Source: Planctomycetia bacterium
GTDB taxonomy: Bacteria; Planctomycetota; Planctomycetia; Pirellulales; UBA1268
Assembly: GCA_009919445.1 (NCBI GenBank)
Contig: RGBY01000030.1
Span: 1-15,487, forward strand
Length of the DNA: 15,487 bases
Direction: 5' to 3'
A program made the position numbers and the translations under genes. Numbering within the stretch: position 1 is the first letter of the stretch; every line of letters starts with the position of its first letter. Under the pieces are notes generated by a model. The model searched no databases, had not been told where the DNA came from, and saw only the letters and a list, made by a program, of their open reading frames with translations. Of this stretch, positions 7,402-14,262 are shown piece by piece.

Positions 7402-8094
7402 GCGGGTGAGATCATGTCACTCCAGCTGTCGCCAGAATGTCGGTTCTGTCGATGCTGACACGTCCGACGGACAGGAGGCAGATCGTTGTCGCCCTCCCTG
7501 CCCCGATTCTTCATCCAAGCCACATGCCAGCAACAGCCATCCCAGCGGCCAGATCACCTCGCAGGGACAGCATTCAGAACCTTTCACGGCAGGCTTTCCA
7601 CTGGGGAAATGACAAACGACAAACAGCTTTCACAACCATGAACTGGCATTTCTTCCACCAGTCACAAATGCAGTGACGATAGCCCCATAGAGGCTTTTGA
7701 ATGCTGATAAAGTGCTTTTTGAAAACTTCCAAGCCTTTTCTGGACACTCCTTTCTGAACCAAATCTGGCGAAACGTCCCTGAATCACTGTTACTGGTACG
7801 GATACGAATATTCCTGCTTCCTACTTCTCTTTTTCTTTTATTCATAACTATCAGAAAAGAAACGGCAGCCTTTCGTGCCGGCGAGTCGAGCGATCTCGCC
7901 CGGTGGGGTGGGCTGCGAATTCCCTGAAAAAATCGTGTTCTGAGGCACCCTGCGGAGGGCTCCAAAATCGGGTAGATTGAGGGGTCTCCAGATGGCAGTC
8001 GCCAGACGCTCACCAGCTTGTGGTCGAGCGTCAGCGGCAGGCCTCGGGAGCAAACGTTTTTCCGGTTTTTTATCCTCGTGGAAATCGCGATTAC
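7402..8094. other. Gene-free, locally AT-rich region between dnaA remnant and dnaN; candidate oriC and dnaN leader
   Basis: About 690 bases hold no gene I can support. GC content is low for this window: 26 of 60 bases at 7621-7680, 24 of 60 at 7681-7740 and 18 of 60 at 7801-7860, where a pyrimidine-rich run (CTTCCTACTTCTCTTTTTCT) is followed by A/T-rich sequence. Such a dip could be a DNA-unwinding element or promoter region. There is a small tandem repeat (GACAAAC twice, 7611-7624) and short inverted repeats (GTCAC/GTGAC at 7661-7677, CGGCA/TGCCG at 7863-7880). I searched both strands by eye for TTATCCACA-type DnaA boxes and found nothing better than two mismatches (7702-7710 minus, 8070-8078 plus). 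The gene neighbourhood and the skew change suggest an origin; the missing boxes argue against a standard one. Confidence 0.45.
8005..8032 (+). promoter_or_regulatory. Stem-loop in the dnaN upstream leader
   Basis: GACGCTC (8005-8011) pairs with GAGCGTC (8026-8032), and inside it ACCA (8012-8015) pairs with TGGT (8021-8024), with one bulged C at 8025 and a 5-base loop. The stem ends 62 bases before the dnaN start. A T-rich stretch (8057-8071) follows only after a gap of about 25 bases, so it is not a classical terminator. It may be an mRNA leader element or a binding site; the sequence does not decide. Confidence 0.35.
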
Positions 8095-9207
8095 ATGAAT
8101 CTGCGTTGCACACGTGAACCGCTTTTGGCGGCACTGCAAACGGCGGCAGCCGTTGTTCCTGCCCGATCACCGAAGCCTGTTCTTGCGAATGTGAAACTTG
8201 AGGTTGATGGGACTGCCGCCGTGCTTTCAGCGACCGATCTCGAGATTGGCGTCCGCACAGAGGTGGAAGGGGTTGAGACCTCAGCGGCCGGAAGCGTGCT
8301 GCTTCCGAGTGCCCGCCTCATGGCGATCGTCCGCGAGAGCCCCCCCGGAACCCAGTTCGAAATTGAGTCCGATGGGAATGCCACTGTCGTGAAAGCGGCG
8401 CGAAGCCAGTTCCGGCTGCCAGCAGAGGATCCCCTAGAGTTTCCATCAGTCGCCAGTTTTCCTGCCGATGCCTGTTTCGAACTGGCAACGCCACTGGTTC
8501 GAGAATTGGTCAAGCGAACGGTTTTTGCAACTGACAACGAGTCAAGCCGGTATGCCCTCGGTGGCGTTCTGGTGGAGCTGACTGACAGCAGCGTGATTGC
8601 CGTGGGGACTGATGGCCGGCGGCTGGCCAAGATGGAAGGGCCAGCAACTGTTCAAGGGGGCGAGCCACCGGCGACCCAGCCAATTGTGCCGGCCCGCGCC
8701 ATGCAACTCATTGAACGGAGCCTGGGTGATGCCGAAAGCTCTGTCAAACTCGCGTTGCAGGGAAGTGACATTCTGATTCAGACCGGGCAGACCACCATTT
8801 CAGCCAGGCTTGTTGAGGGGCGGTTTCCACGGTGGCGAGATGTTTTTCCTGATCGTCCTGAAGCAGTTACGGTGAAGCTCGTTGCAGGCCCCCTGCTCTC
8901 CGCTGTTCGGCAGGCTGCCATTGTCACCAGTGAACAGTCGAAGGGGGTCGATTTCTCCTTCGAGGCAGGGCAGCTCGTGTTGTCGGGGCAATCGGCTGAA
9001 AGTGGCCAGAGTCGCGTAGAGATGCCGATTGAACACGCTGGTGAAACCGTGCAGATCAAACTTGATCCACGGTTTGTCAATGAGTTTTTGCGGGTACTCG
9101 ATCCAGCAACCACCATCGCCGTTGAATTGACTGACGGTCAGAGCGCCTGCGTCTGCCGCACCGAGGATGGATACGCCTACTGCGTCATGCCCTTGGCGGC
9201 TGACTGA
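8095..9207 (+). CDS. dnaN: DNA polymerase III sliding clamp (beta subunit)
   Basis: 370 residues from the ATG at 8095, the standard length for a bacterial beta clamp. An in-frame ATG/GTG region 75 bases upstream would add 25 residues with no family match (MVERQRQASGAN), so the start before NLRCTREPLLAALQ is chosen. The three repeated clamp domains are visible: the N-terminal helix REPLLAALQTAAAVVPAR and the ARSPKPVLANVKLEV strand region, YALGGVLVEL and AVGTDGRRLAKMEG in the middle domain, and the C-terminal domain ending in DGYAYCVMPLAAD, equivalent to the usual YVVMPMRL-type end that contributes to the partner-binding pocket. The protein dimerises into a ring on DNA and tethers polymerase III and other partners at the fork. 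The ribosome site is weak. It follows the 690-base gene-free region and is 61 bases from the DUF721 gene. Confidence 0.96.
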   Translation: MNLRCTREPLLAALQTAAAVVPARSPKPVLANVKLEVDGTAAVLSATDLEIGVRTEVEGVETSAAGSVLLPSARLMAIVRESPPGTQFEIESDGNATVVKAARSQFRLPAEDPLEFPSVASFPADACFELATPLVRELVKRTVFATDNESSRYALGGVLVELTDSSVIAVGTDGRRLAKMEGPATVQGGEPPATQPIVPARAMQLIERSLGDAESSVKLALQGSDILIQTGQTTISARLVEGRFPRWRDVFPDRPEAVTVKLVAGPLLSAVRQAAIVTSEQSKGVDFSFEAGQLVLSGQSAESGQSRVEMPIEHAGETVQIKLDPRFVNEFLRVLDPATTIAVELTDGQSACVCRTEDGYAYCVMPLAAD

Positions 9208-9268
9208 ACAACGGCGGTCCTCACTATGCCTTTTTCCTTCCCGATCGCCATGCTGGGAAACCGGTCTG

Positions 9269-9577
9269 ATGAACGATCCCCGCTCACTTGGCAGCCTGAT
9301 TACCCGGCTCATGGCCCGGACGGGCTACGACCGACAGCAGGGCAGCGATGCCCTGCGGAGTGCCTGGAGCGAGGTCGCCCCCGCCAGCCTGCAGGGAAGT
9401 TCTCAGCCAGGGACCGTACGGCGAGGTGTGCTCGAGGTTTTTGTCAGCCACTCAGCCCTGATTCAAGAAATGGGATTTCACAAGCGCGAACTCCTGAAAA
9501 AACTGCAGACAAAAGTGCCTGCCGAAGGAATTACCGATATTCGTTGTCGTCTGTTAATCGATGCCGGACAAGACTGA
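9269..9577 (+). CDS. DUF721 (DciA-like) protein
   Basis: 102 residues from the ATG at 9269. A longer reading from an ATG at 9167 would overlap the end of dnaN and adds a non-homologous Ser/Arg-rich stretch, so it is rejected. The product has the DUF721 pattern: SLGSLITRLMARTGYDR at the N-terminus, ALRSAWSEVAP with the conserved tryptophan, a GTVRRGVLEVFVSHSALIQEM core where a strand is followed by a helix, KRELLKKLQTKVP, and ITDIRCRL near the end. DUF721 includes DciA, which interacts with the replicative helicase DnaB and assists its loading in bacteria lacking DnaC-type loaders. Placement between dnaN and gyrB supports a replication role. Product is probably cytoplasmic; no other domain is present. 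Confidence 0.85.
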   Translation: MNDPRSLGSLITRLMARTGYDRQQGSDALRSAWSEVAPASLQGSSQPGTVRRGVLEVFVSHSALIQEMGFHKRELLKKLQTKVPAEGITDIRCRLLIDAGQD

Positions 9578-9627
9578 ATCTGTTCTTGGCTGCTTCTTTT
9601 CATTCCCACCCTCCCCTCTGCTGAAAG

Positions 9628-12129
9628 ATGACCATGGCCGACGCCACTCCCACGCCTGCCGATGACTCAAGCACATCGGGCTATGACAGCAAAGATTTGA
9701 AGCATCTCTCAGACCGCGAACATGTGCGAGAACGGTTCGGGATGTACATCGGTGACAACACCGCTCGAGGCCTTCATCACCTCGTCTATGAGGTTGTTGA
9801 TAATTCAATTGATGAATGCATGGCAGAGTATGCGAAGCGGGTCACCGTGACGGTGAATGTCGATGGCAGTGTGACCGTTGAGGATGATGGCCGGGGTATT
9901 CCCACCGACATTCACGAGCAGCTGTCAGAGGAGATGGACCGGGAGGTCTCAACCCTTGAAGGGGTGATGACCGTGCTCAAGTTCGGTGGGAAGTTCGAAA
10001 AAGGGGCCTATCAGACTTCCGGAGGCCTGCACGGTGTCGGTGTCACGGTGGTCAACTTCCTCTCCGAGTGGTGTGAGGTTGAGGTCTCCCGCGAAGGCCA
10101 TGTCTGGCAGCAGGAATACCAGCGGGGTGAGCCCACTGGACCAGTCCGGAAAATGGGGACCGCGACTGGGACGGGAACAAAGACGACCTTCAAGCCGGAC
10201 CCACAGATTTTTCCACAGACGAAATTCTCGTGGGATATCCTCTCGCGGCGACTACAGGAACTTGCCTTCCTTAACTCCGGTGTGAAGATCGTCTTCACGG
10301 AAGCTGCCAGTGGGCAAACGGAGGAGTATTACTACCAACGGGGCGTCGAAGAATTCATTGAGTGGCTGAATCGATCCAGTGATGCAATCCATCCCGATGT
10401 CATTTCCCTGCAAGGTGAGAACGAAGGAGTTTCCTGGGATATCGCCCTGCAGTACACCGGGGAGTTCACAGAAAATGTTCACAGTTACGTGAACAATATC
10501 TCAACCAACGAGGGGGGAACTCACGTTTCCGGTTTCCGGTCGGCCCTCACGCGAAGCATCAACGCCTATGGGAAGAAGGCCGGCATTTATAAGGACCTGA
10601 TTCCGACGGGTGACGATATTCGCGAGGGGCTGACGGCCGTGGTGAGTGTCCGCGTCCCTCACCCGCAGTTCGAAGGTCAGACCAAGACAAAACTCGGCAA
10701 TAGCGAAGTCGAAAGCATCATCAACTCGGCTGTTGGCGAATTTCTCGGGAAGTATCTGGAAGAACATCCCAAGAGCGCGAAGGCCATTGTTCAAAAGGGT
10801 GTGCTTGCCGCCGAAGCGAGAACAGCGGCCCAAAAGGCAAAGGCCCTGCTGCGGGAACGAAAGGGGGCCCTGTCGGGTGGCGGCCTCCCCGGCAAACTCC
10901 GAGACTGCACCAGTAAAGATGTTGAGAACTGCGAACTTTATCTGGTCGAGGGTGACTCGGCCGGCGGAAGTGCCGAAGGTGGCCGGCTGCGTGAATATCA
11001 GGCGATCCTTCCGCTGCGCGGAAAAATCATCAATGCCTACAAGAGCCGTGAGGACAAGGTGTTGGCCAACGAAGAGGTTCGCAGCGTGATCTCAGCAATC
11101 GGTGCCGGCATTGGACCGGAGGCCGATCTGGGGAAGCGGCGGTACAACAAGATTGTCATCATGACTGACGCCGACGTCGATGGCTCACACATTCGTACGC
11201 TGCTGCTCACCTTCTTTTACCGGCAGATGTACCAACTGGTGGCGGCAGGGCATGTCTACGTTGCCCAGCCGCCCCTCTTCCGGGTCCGCAGCAGGAAGCA
11301 GACCTATTACGTGCAGACTGAAGAAGAGATGAAAAACCAGTTGCTCGATCAGGGTCTTGGCGAAGGTATTTTTCTGCCCGGCGATGGCCGGGAGATTGCT
11401 GGCGAACAGATGCAGAAGCTCTGTCGTACGCTTGCCGGCCTGGAAGACGCTCTGCTGGCACTCGAACGCCGGGGAATTAGCCTGCGGGATCATGCCGGAC
11501 GCCGTGAGGAGAGCAGTGGGAAGTTGCCGATGTACCATGTCTTCTTCGGCGCCGAAGAGCACTGGTTTATCAGTCGCGATGAACTGGAAGCCTTCGTTGA
11601 AAGCAAGGAAGCAGCTACTGGAGGCGAACTCCAGGCTGGCAAGGCTGACGAAAACAAGGCGGGTGGGGGTGGAGCCGCTGACCCAGCTGCGGCAGAACAA
11701 CAATTGATCGTGATCGATCTCCACGAGGTTCGCAGCATCAATGCCGGGCTAAAAGAGCTCGAATCGATGGGATTTGGCGTTGACAGCCTGTTGCCAGAGG
11801 ATCGAACTGGTACCGAAGAGCCACGTTACCTGCTCCGCCGTGGGGAAAACGAGATTGGCATCGAGGATCTCCGCGGTTTGCTCACGGCAGTCAGGCGTGC
11901 TGGTGAGAAGGGCCTCTCCATCACCCGCTTCAAAGGCCTTGGTGAGATGAACGCGGAAGAACTCCGGGAGACAACACTCGACCCAGCCAATCGCACGCTC
12001 TTACGGGTGACCATGGAAGATGCGGCAGCGGCCGACGATCTCTTCCGGGTCCTGATGGGCGAAAAGGTTGAGCCCCGGCGAGAATTCATTGAACGGCATG
12101 CCCTAGACGTCAAGAATCTTGACGTCTAG
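9628..12129 (+). CDS. gyrB: DNA gyrase subunit B
   Basis: 833 residues of a type IIA topoisomerase subunit; with GyrA it introduces negative supercoils using ATP. The GHKL ATPase region carries EVVDNSIDE (55-63), EDDGRGIP (85-92) and TSGGLHGVG. The TOPRIM region carries LVEGDSAGGS, with catalytic E441, and MTDADVDGSH (512-521) with metal-binding aspartates 514, 516 and 518. RFKGLGEMN (767-775) lies near the C-terminus. An insertion of about 180 residues (roughly 563-745) lies between TOPRIM and RFKGLGEMN, as in Gram-negative-type GyrB, and holds a Gly/Ala-rich tract (about 665-692). Motif spacing favours GyrB over ParE. Start: ATG at 9628 or 9634; the GAAAG at 9623-9627 is better spaced for 9634, so the first two residues are uncertain. 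The last eight codons lie in a perfect inverted repeat. Confidence 0.96.
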   Translation: MTMADATPTPADDSSTSGYDSKDLKHLSDREHVRERFGMYIGDNTARGLHHLVYEVVDNSIDECMAEYAKRVTVTVNVDGSVTVEDDGRGIPTDIHEQLSEEMDREVSTLEGVMTVLKFGGKFEKGAYQTSGGLHGVGVTVVNFLSEWCEVEVSREGHVWQQEYQRGEPTGPVRKMGTATGTGTKTTFKPDPQIFPQTKFSWDILSRRLQELAFLNSGVKIVFTEAASGQTEEYYYQRGVEEFIEWLNRSSDAIHPDVISLQGENEGVSWDIALQYTGEFTENVHSYVNNISTNEGGTHVSGFRSALTRSINAYGKKAGIYKDLIPTGDDIREGLTAVVSVRVPHPQFEGQTKTKLGNSEVESIINSAVGEFLGKYLEEHPKSAKAIVQKGVLAAEARTAAQKAKALLRERKGALSGGGLPGKLRDCTSKDVENCELYLVEGDSAGGSAEGGRLREYQAILPLRGKIINAYKSREDKVLANEEVRSVISAIGAGIGPEADLGKRRYNKIVIMTDADVDGSHIRTLLLTFFYRQMYQLVAAGHVYVAQPPLFRVRSRKQTYYVQTEEEMKNQLLDQGLGEGIFLPGDGREIAGEQMQKLCRTLAGLEDALLALERRGISLRDHAGRREESSGKLPMYHVFFGAEEHWFISRDELEAFVESKEAATGGELQAGKADENKAGGGGAADPAAAEQQLIVIDLHEVRSINAGLKELESMGFGVDSLLPEDRTGTEEPRYLLRRGENEIGIEDLRGLLTAVRRAGEKGLSITRFKGLGEMNAEELRETTLDPANRTLLRVTMEDAAAADDLFRVLMGEKVEPRREFIERHALDVKNLDV
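12103..12129. repeat. Perfect 27-base inverted repeat spanning the gyrB stop codon
   Basis: CTAGACGTCAAGA (12103-12115) is the exact reverse complement of TCTTGACGTCTAG (12117-12129), with a single A between. It encodes the last eight gyrB residues, LDVKNLDV, and the TAG stop. No T run follows on either strand, so it is not a classical intrinsic terminator. It may serve as a stem-loop protecting the mRNA end, a protein-binding site, or one of two tandem termination signals with the hairpin 36 bases downstream. Confidence 0.85.
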
Positions 12130-12164
12130 TCGCTGACTCACCTCTCCACGGAAGGTGCGTTCAT

Positions 12165-12210
12165 CGTGTTGGTCGACTCCAAAAATGAGTCGATCAGCAC
12201 GGGCCTTTTT
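12165..12210 (+). terminator. Rho-independent terminator after gyrB
   Basis: CGTGTTGGTCGACT (12165-12178) pairs with AGTCGATCAGCACG (12188-12201) over 14 positions, two of them G-U, with a 9-base loop (CCAAAAATG). GGCC and five T residues (12206-12210) follow. The orientation fits gyrB. On the other strand no T run follows, so it would not terminate the converging sulfatase gene, whose stop codon is only 13 bases away. Confidence 0.78.
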
Positions 12211-12222
12211 CATGCGTCTGGT

Positions 12223-13605
12223 TCAGGGAGTCGCCGGAATCGGCTTATGAGCCTCGGTGAAAATCTGCTTGATGCGGCTGACGATGGCGGGCTTTTTACT
12301 GGCGAGGTCAGTCTTTTCAAACGGATCGGCTACCAGATCAAAAAGCTGAAGCGGCTTGCCGGTTTCCTGGTAAGCCTTCCACTGGCCAAGGCGAACCGCC
12401 TGGGAGAAGGGCTTGCTGCCCTTGTGAAACTCCCAGTAGAGATAGTCGTGTTCTGGCTGCTCTGGGGCACCCCGTAGTGTCGGCAGAAAGGAAATGCCGT
12501 CACAGGGTTTAGGGATCGGCTGGCCAACCAGTTCGGCCATCGTTGGCAGCATATCCCAGAAGCCGCTGAGGTGGTCGCTGGTGGAGCCGGGCCTGATGGT
12601 ACCAGGCCAGCGGGCCAGCAGGGGTGAGCGGATGCCCCCCTCATGCATGTCCCGTTTGTAACCACGGAGCCCGCCGGTTGAGTTCCAAAACGCCGGATCG
12701 TGGCCACCTTCTCGATGGGCACCATTGTCACTGGCGAACATGACGAGAGTGTTGTCATCGATACCGAGTTCAGCCAGCAGGTCGAGGATTCGACCGACCT
12801 CGTTGTCGAGGTGTTCCATCATTGCGGCAAAGCCTGCAATCGGGTTGATCACATCAGGGCAGGTTTCGCCAGGGCCAGCTCCGTACTTCCCAGTTTTTTT
12901 GTCGAATTGAGGGAACTTCTTCCGCCATTTCTCATGCAGGGCCTTCGGTGCATGCATGGCGGCATGCGGGACGGCGGTGGGGATATAGCAGAAGAACGGC
13001 CTTTTCGCTTCAGCCTGCAGCCGGATGAACTCGCGGGCCTGGCTCATGATCAGGTCATGGACATAGGTGCCTTTTTCAAGCGGCAACTCCTTGCCGTTGT
13101 GGACAACGCTGCTTGGGTAATAGGTATGGGCAATCGTCTGGCTCTTCCAGCCGTAGAACTCATCAAAGCCATGGTTGAGCGGATTACCACGGCCTTCGGC
13201 GGTTGTGATGCCCAGCCCCCACTTGCCGAAGGCTCCAGTGGCATATCCGGCCGCCTTGAAAAGTTCAGGCAGCACAACATCCTCCAGTTGCAGCCTGACG
13301 TTTTTCTCTTCTGAGCCGTTGCCGCGGATAGCACAGTGGCCAGAATGCAGACCGGTCATGAGGACGGCTCGGGAGGGGCTGCAGACCGTGTTGCCGGAAT
13401 AGTGGCCGGTAAATTTCATGCCCTCACTGGCCAAGCGGTCGATGGCAGGCGTCGTGATCTTTTCCTGGCCATAGCAAGAGAGATCACCGTAGCCGAGGTC
13501 ATCAGCCAAGATGTAGATGACGTTGGGTGGCGTGGCAGACGTTGCGGCTGGCCCTGCGACGAACACGAACACGAACAGGAATATGGCAAGAAACATGCGA
13601 GTCAT
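12223..13605 (-). CDS. Secreted formylglycine-dependent sulfatase (arylsulfatase family S1)
   Basis: 460 residues. The N-terminus is a strong signal peptide (MTRMFLAIFLFVFVFVAG, cleavage near ATSA at about residue 24), so the enzyme acts in the periplasm or outside the cell. Calcium ligands D35 and D36 lie in ADDLGYGDL. The sulfatase signature is C75-S-P-S-R79, where C75 would be converted to formylglycine by a sulfatase-modifying enzyme. K128 sits in GKWGLG, and the second metal pair D293-N294 in ASDNGAHREGG. All key residues are present, so activity is expected. Substrate cannot be read from the sequence; planctomycete S1 sulfatases mostly remove sulfate from algal polysaccharides. The gene converges on gyrB with only 93 bases between the stop codons. 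An internal ATG at residue 4 would also leave the signal peptide intact. Confidence 0.95.
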   Translation of the reverse strand: MTRMFLAIFLFVFVFVAGPAATSATPPNVIYILADDLGYGDLSCYGQEKITTPAIDRLASEGMKFTGHYSGNTVCSPSRAVLMTGLHSGHCAIRGNGSEEKNVRLQLEDVVLPELFKAAGYATGAFGKWGLGITTAEGRGNPLNHGFDEFYGWKSQTIAHTYYPSSVVHNGKELPLEKGTYVHDLIMSQAREFIRLQAEAKRPFFCYIPTAVPHAAMHAPKALHEKWRKKFPQFDKKTGKYGAGPGETCPDVINPIAGFAAMMEHLDNEVGRILDLLAELGIDDNTLVMFASDNGAHREGGHDPAFWNSTGGLRGYKRDMHEGGIRSPLLARWPGTIRPGSTSDHLSGFWDMLPTMAELVGQPIPKPCDGISFLPTLRGAPEQPEHDYLYWEFHKGSKPFSQAVRLGQWKAYQETGKPLQLFDLVADPFEKTDLASKKPAIVSRIKQIFTEAHKPIPATP

Positions 13606-13648
13606 GAATGCACCTGGGTCGGGATGGTCTGGGAGGTGAAAGCGTTTT

Positions 13649-13674
13649 TCTGGTTTGCTGGTCTGGTTTGCTGG
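13649..13674. repeat. 13-bp tandem duplication upstream of the sulfatase gene
   Basis: TCTGGTTTGCTGG occurs twice in direct succession (13649-13661 and 13662-13674) without mismatch, 44 to 69 bases upstream of the sulfatase start on the minus strand. It lies where promoter or operator elements would be expected. Whether it is regulatory or a replication-slippage scar is not shown by the sequence. Confidence 0.8.
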
Positions 13675-13677
13675 ACG

Positions 13678-13703
13678 GACAGATGTGCTAGACAGATGTG
13701 CTG
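13678..13703. repeat. Second 13-bp tandem duplication, adjacent to the first
   Basis: GACAGATGTGCTA (13678-13690) is followed directly by GACAGATGTGCTG (13691-13703), identical in 12 of 13 positions. The unit differs from the neighbouring repeat but has the same 13-base length, and only three bases separate the two pairs. It ends 13 bases before the stop codon of the MEKHLA gene. Confidence 0.8.
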
Positions 13704-13716
13704 TCCCGCAAGATCC

Positions 13717-14169
13717 TTACGAATCGAGCGGTGTCCAAGAATCGAAGCAGGCAGCCTGGCCACGGCGACTGCCAGTGGAGTCGGTAAGGTTCCAGACAAT
13801 CGCCTGTTCGATTAGGAAGCGGCGGCCACTTTTCGTGACCCGAATACCGGAATAATCATCTACATAGCCATTCTCAGAGGTCCGTGCCAACAAAGCAGCC
13901 CGTTCCTCTCGGTGAACCGGCTCAGCGGTGAGTCGGGAGGGGGTCTGAGTAAAGGCTTCCCACGACATCTCCCAGAGGGCGAGTGCGGCAGCATTGCCGT
14001 AATTGAGAATCGGGTCGGCCTCGGTGCCGTGGGAGACAACCACGAAGGGAGCCTGAAAGAGTTGCTCAGCCTGCTCAGCCTCCGAACCCTCGCGAGGAAT
14101 CAACTCTCGGCCGAGCAACTGGGCAAAGGAGTCGAGTAGCAGCTGGACGTGTGAAGGGATGGTGGGCAT
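13717..14169 (-). CDS. MEKHLA domain protein (PAS-like)
   Basis: 150 residues, nearly all of it a MEKHLA domain: FVVVSHGTEADPILNYGNAA, ALALWEMSWEAFTQTPSRLT, EPVHREERAALL, then VDDYSGIRVTKSGRRFLIEQ and AIVWNLTD. The family is related to PAS folds and, in bacteria, is usually found as a single short cytoplasmic protein like this one; in plants the domain occurs in HD-ZIP III regulators, where it is thought to sense a small signal. Ligand and partner are unknown. No signal peptide is present. It lies upstream of the sulfatase on the same strand, with 111 bases between them containing two tandem repeats, so co-transcription is possible but not certain. It is divergent from the DUF1080-like gene. 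The ribosome site is weak. Confidence 0.85.
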   Translation of the reverse strand: MPTIPSHVQLLLDSFAQLLGRELIPREGSEAEQAEQLFQAPFVVVSHGTEADPILNYGNAAALALWEMSWEAFTQTPSRLTAEPVHREERAALLARTSENGYVDDYSGIRVTKSGRRFLIEQAIVWNLTDSTGSRRGQAACFDSWTPLDS

Positions 14170-14177
14170 AGCTCATT

Positions 14178-14223
14178 GGGACACACTCAAGAGATCTCGC
14201 TCTATTGTTCCAGTAGGTGTCCC
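14178..14223. promoter_or_regulatory. Spaced inverted repeat between divergent genes
   Basis: GGGACAC (14178-14184) and GTGTCCC (14217-14223) are perfect 7-base inverted arms with 32 bases between them, in the 93-base space between the start codons of the MEKHLA gene (minus) and the DUF1080-like gene (plus). The arrangement could be a two-site operator controlling both directions. A chance match of this size in such a space is possible. Confidence 0.3.
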
Positions 14224-14262
14224 GGCAGGACCAACCTTTTTTAGCATACTTGAAGGACTCAA

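Noticed and set aside
7393..7404. 12-base palindrome CGCTCATGAGCG at the end of the dnaA remnant
   Set aside because: It is short and self-complementary without a loop, has no T run after it, and may be chance.
7437..7676. 79-codon plus-strand open frame in the gene-free region
   Set aside because: There is no ribosome site, no recognisable motif, and no continuation of the DnaA frame.
7702..7710. Possible DnaA box on the minus strand (TTATCAGCA)
   Set aside because: It has two mismatches to TTATCCACA, including core positions, and no clustered partners; such matches are expected by chance.
8070..8078. Possible DnaA box on the plus strand (TTATCCTCG)
   Set aside because: It has two mismatches at the 3' end and stands alone 17 bases before the dnaN start.
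7630..8139. 169-codon minus-strand open frame covering the gene-free region and the dnaN start
   Set aside because: It overlaps the certain N-terminus of dnaN, has no recognisable domain or ribosome site, and its composition follows the local AT-rich sequence.
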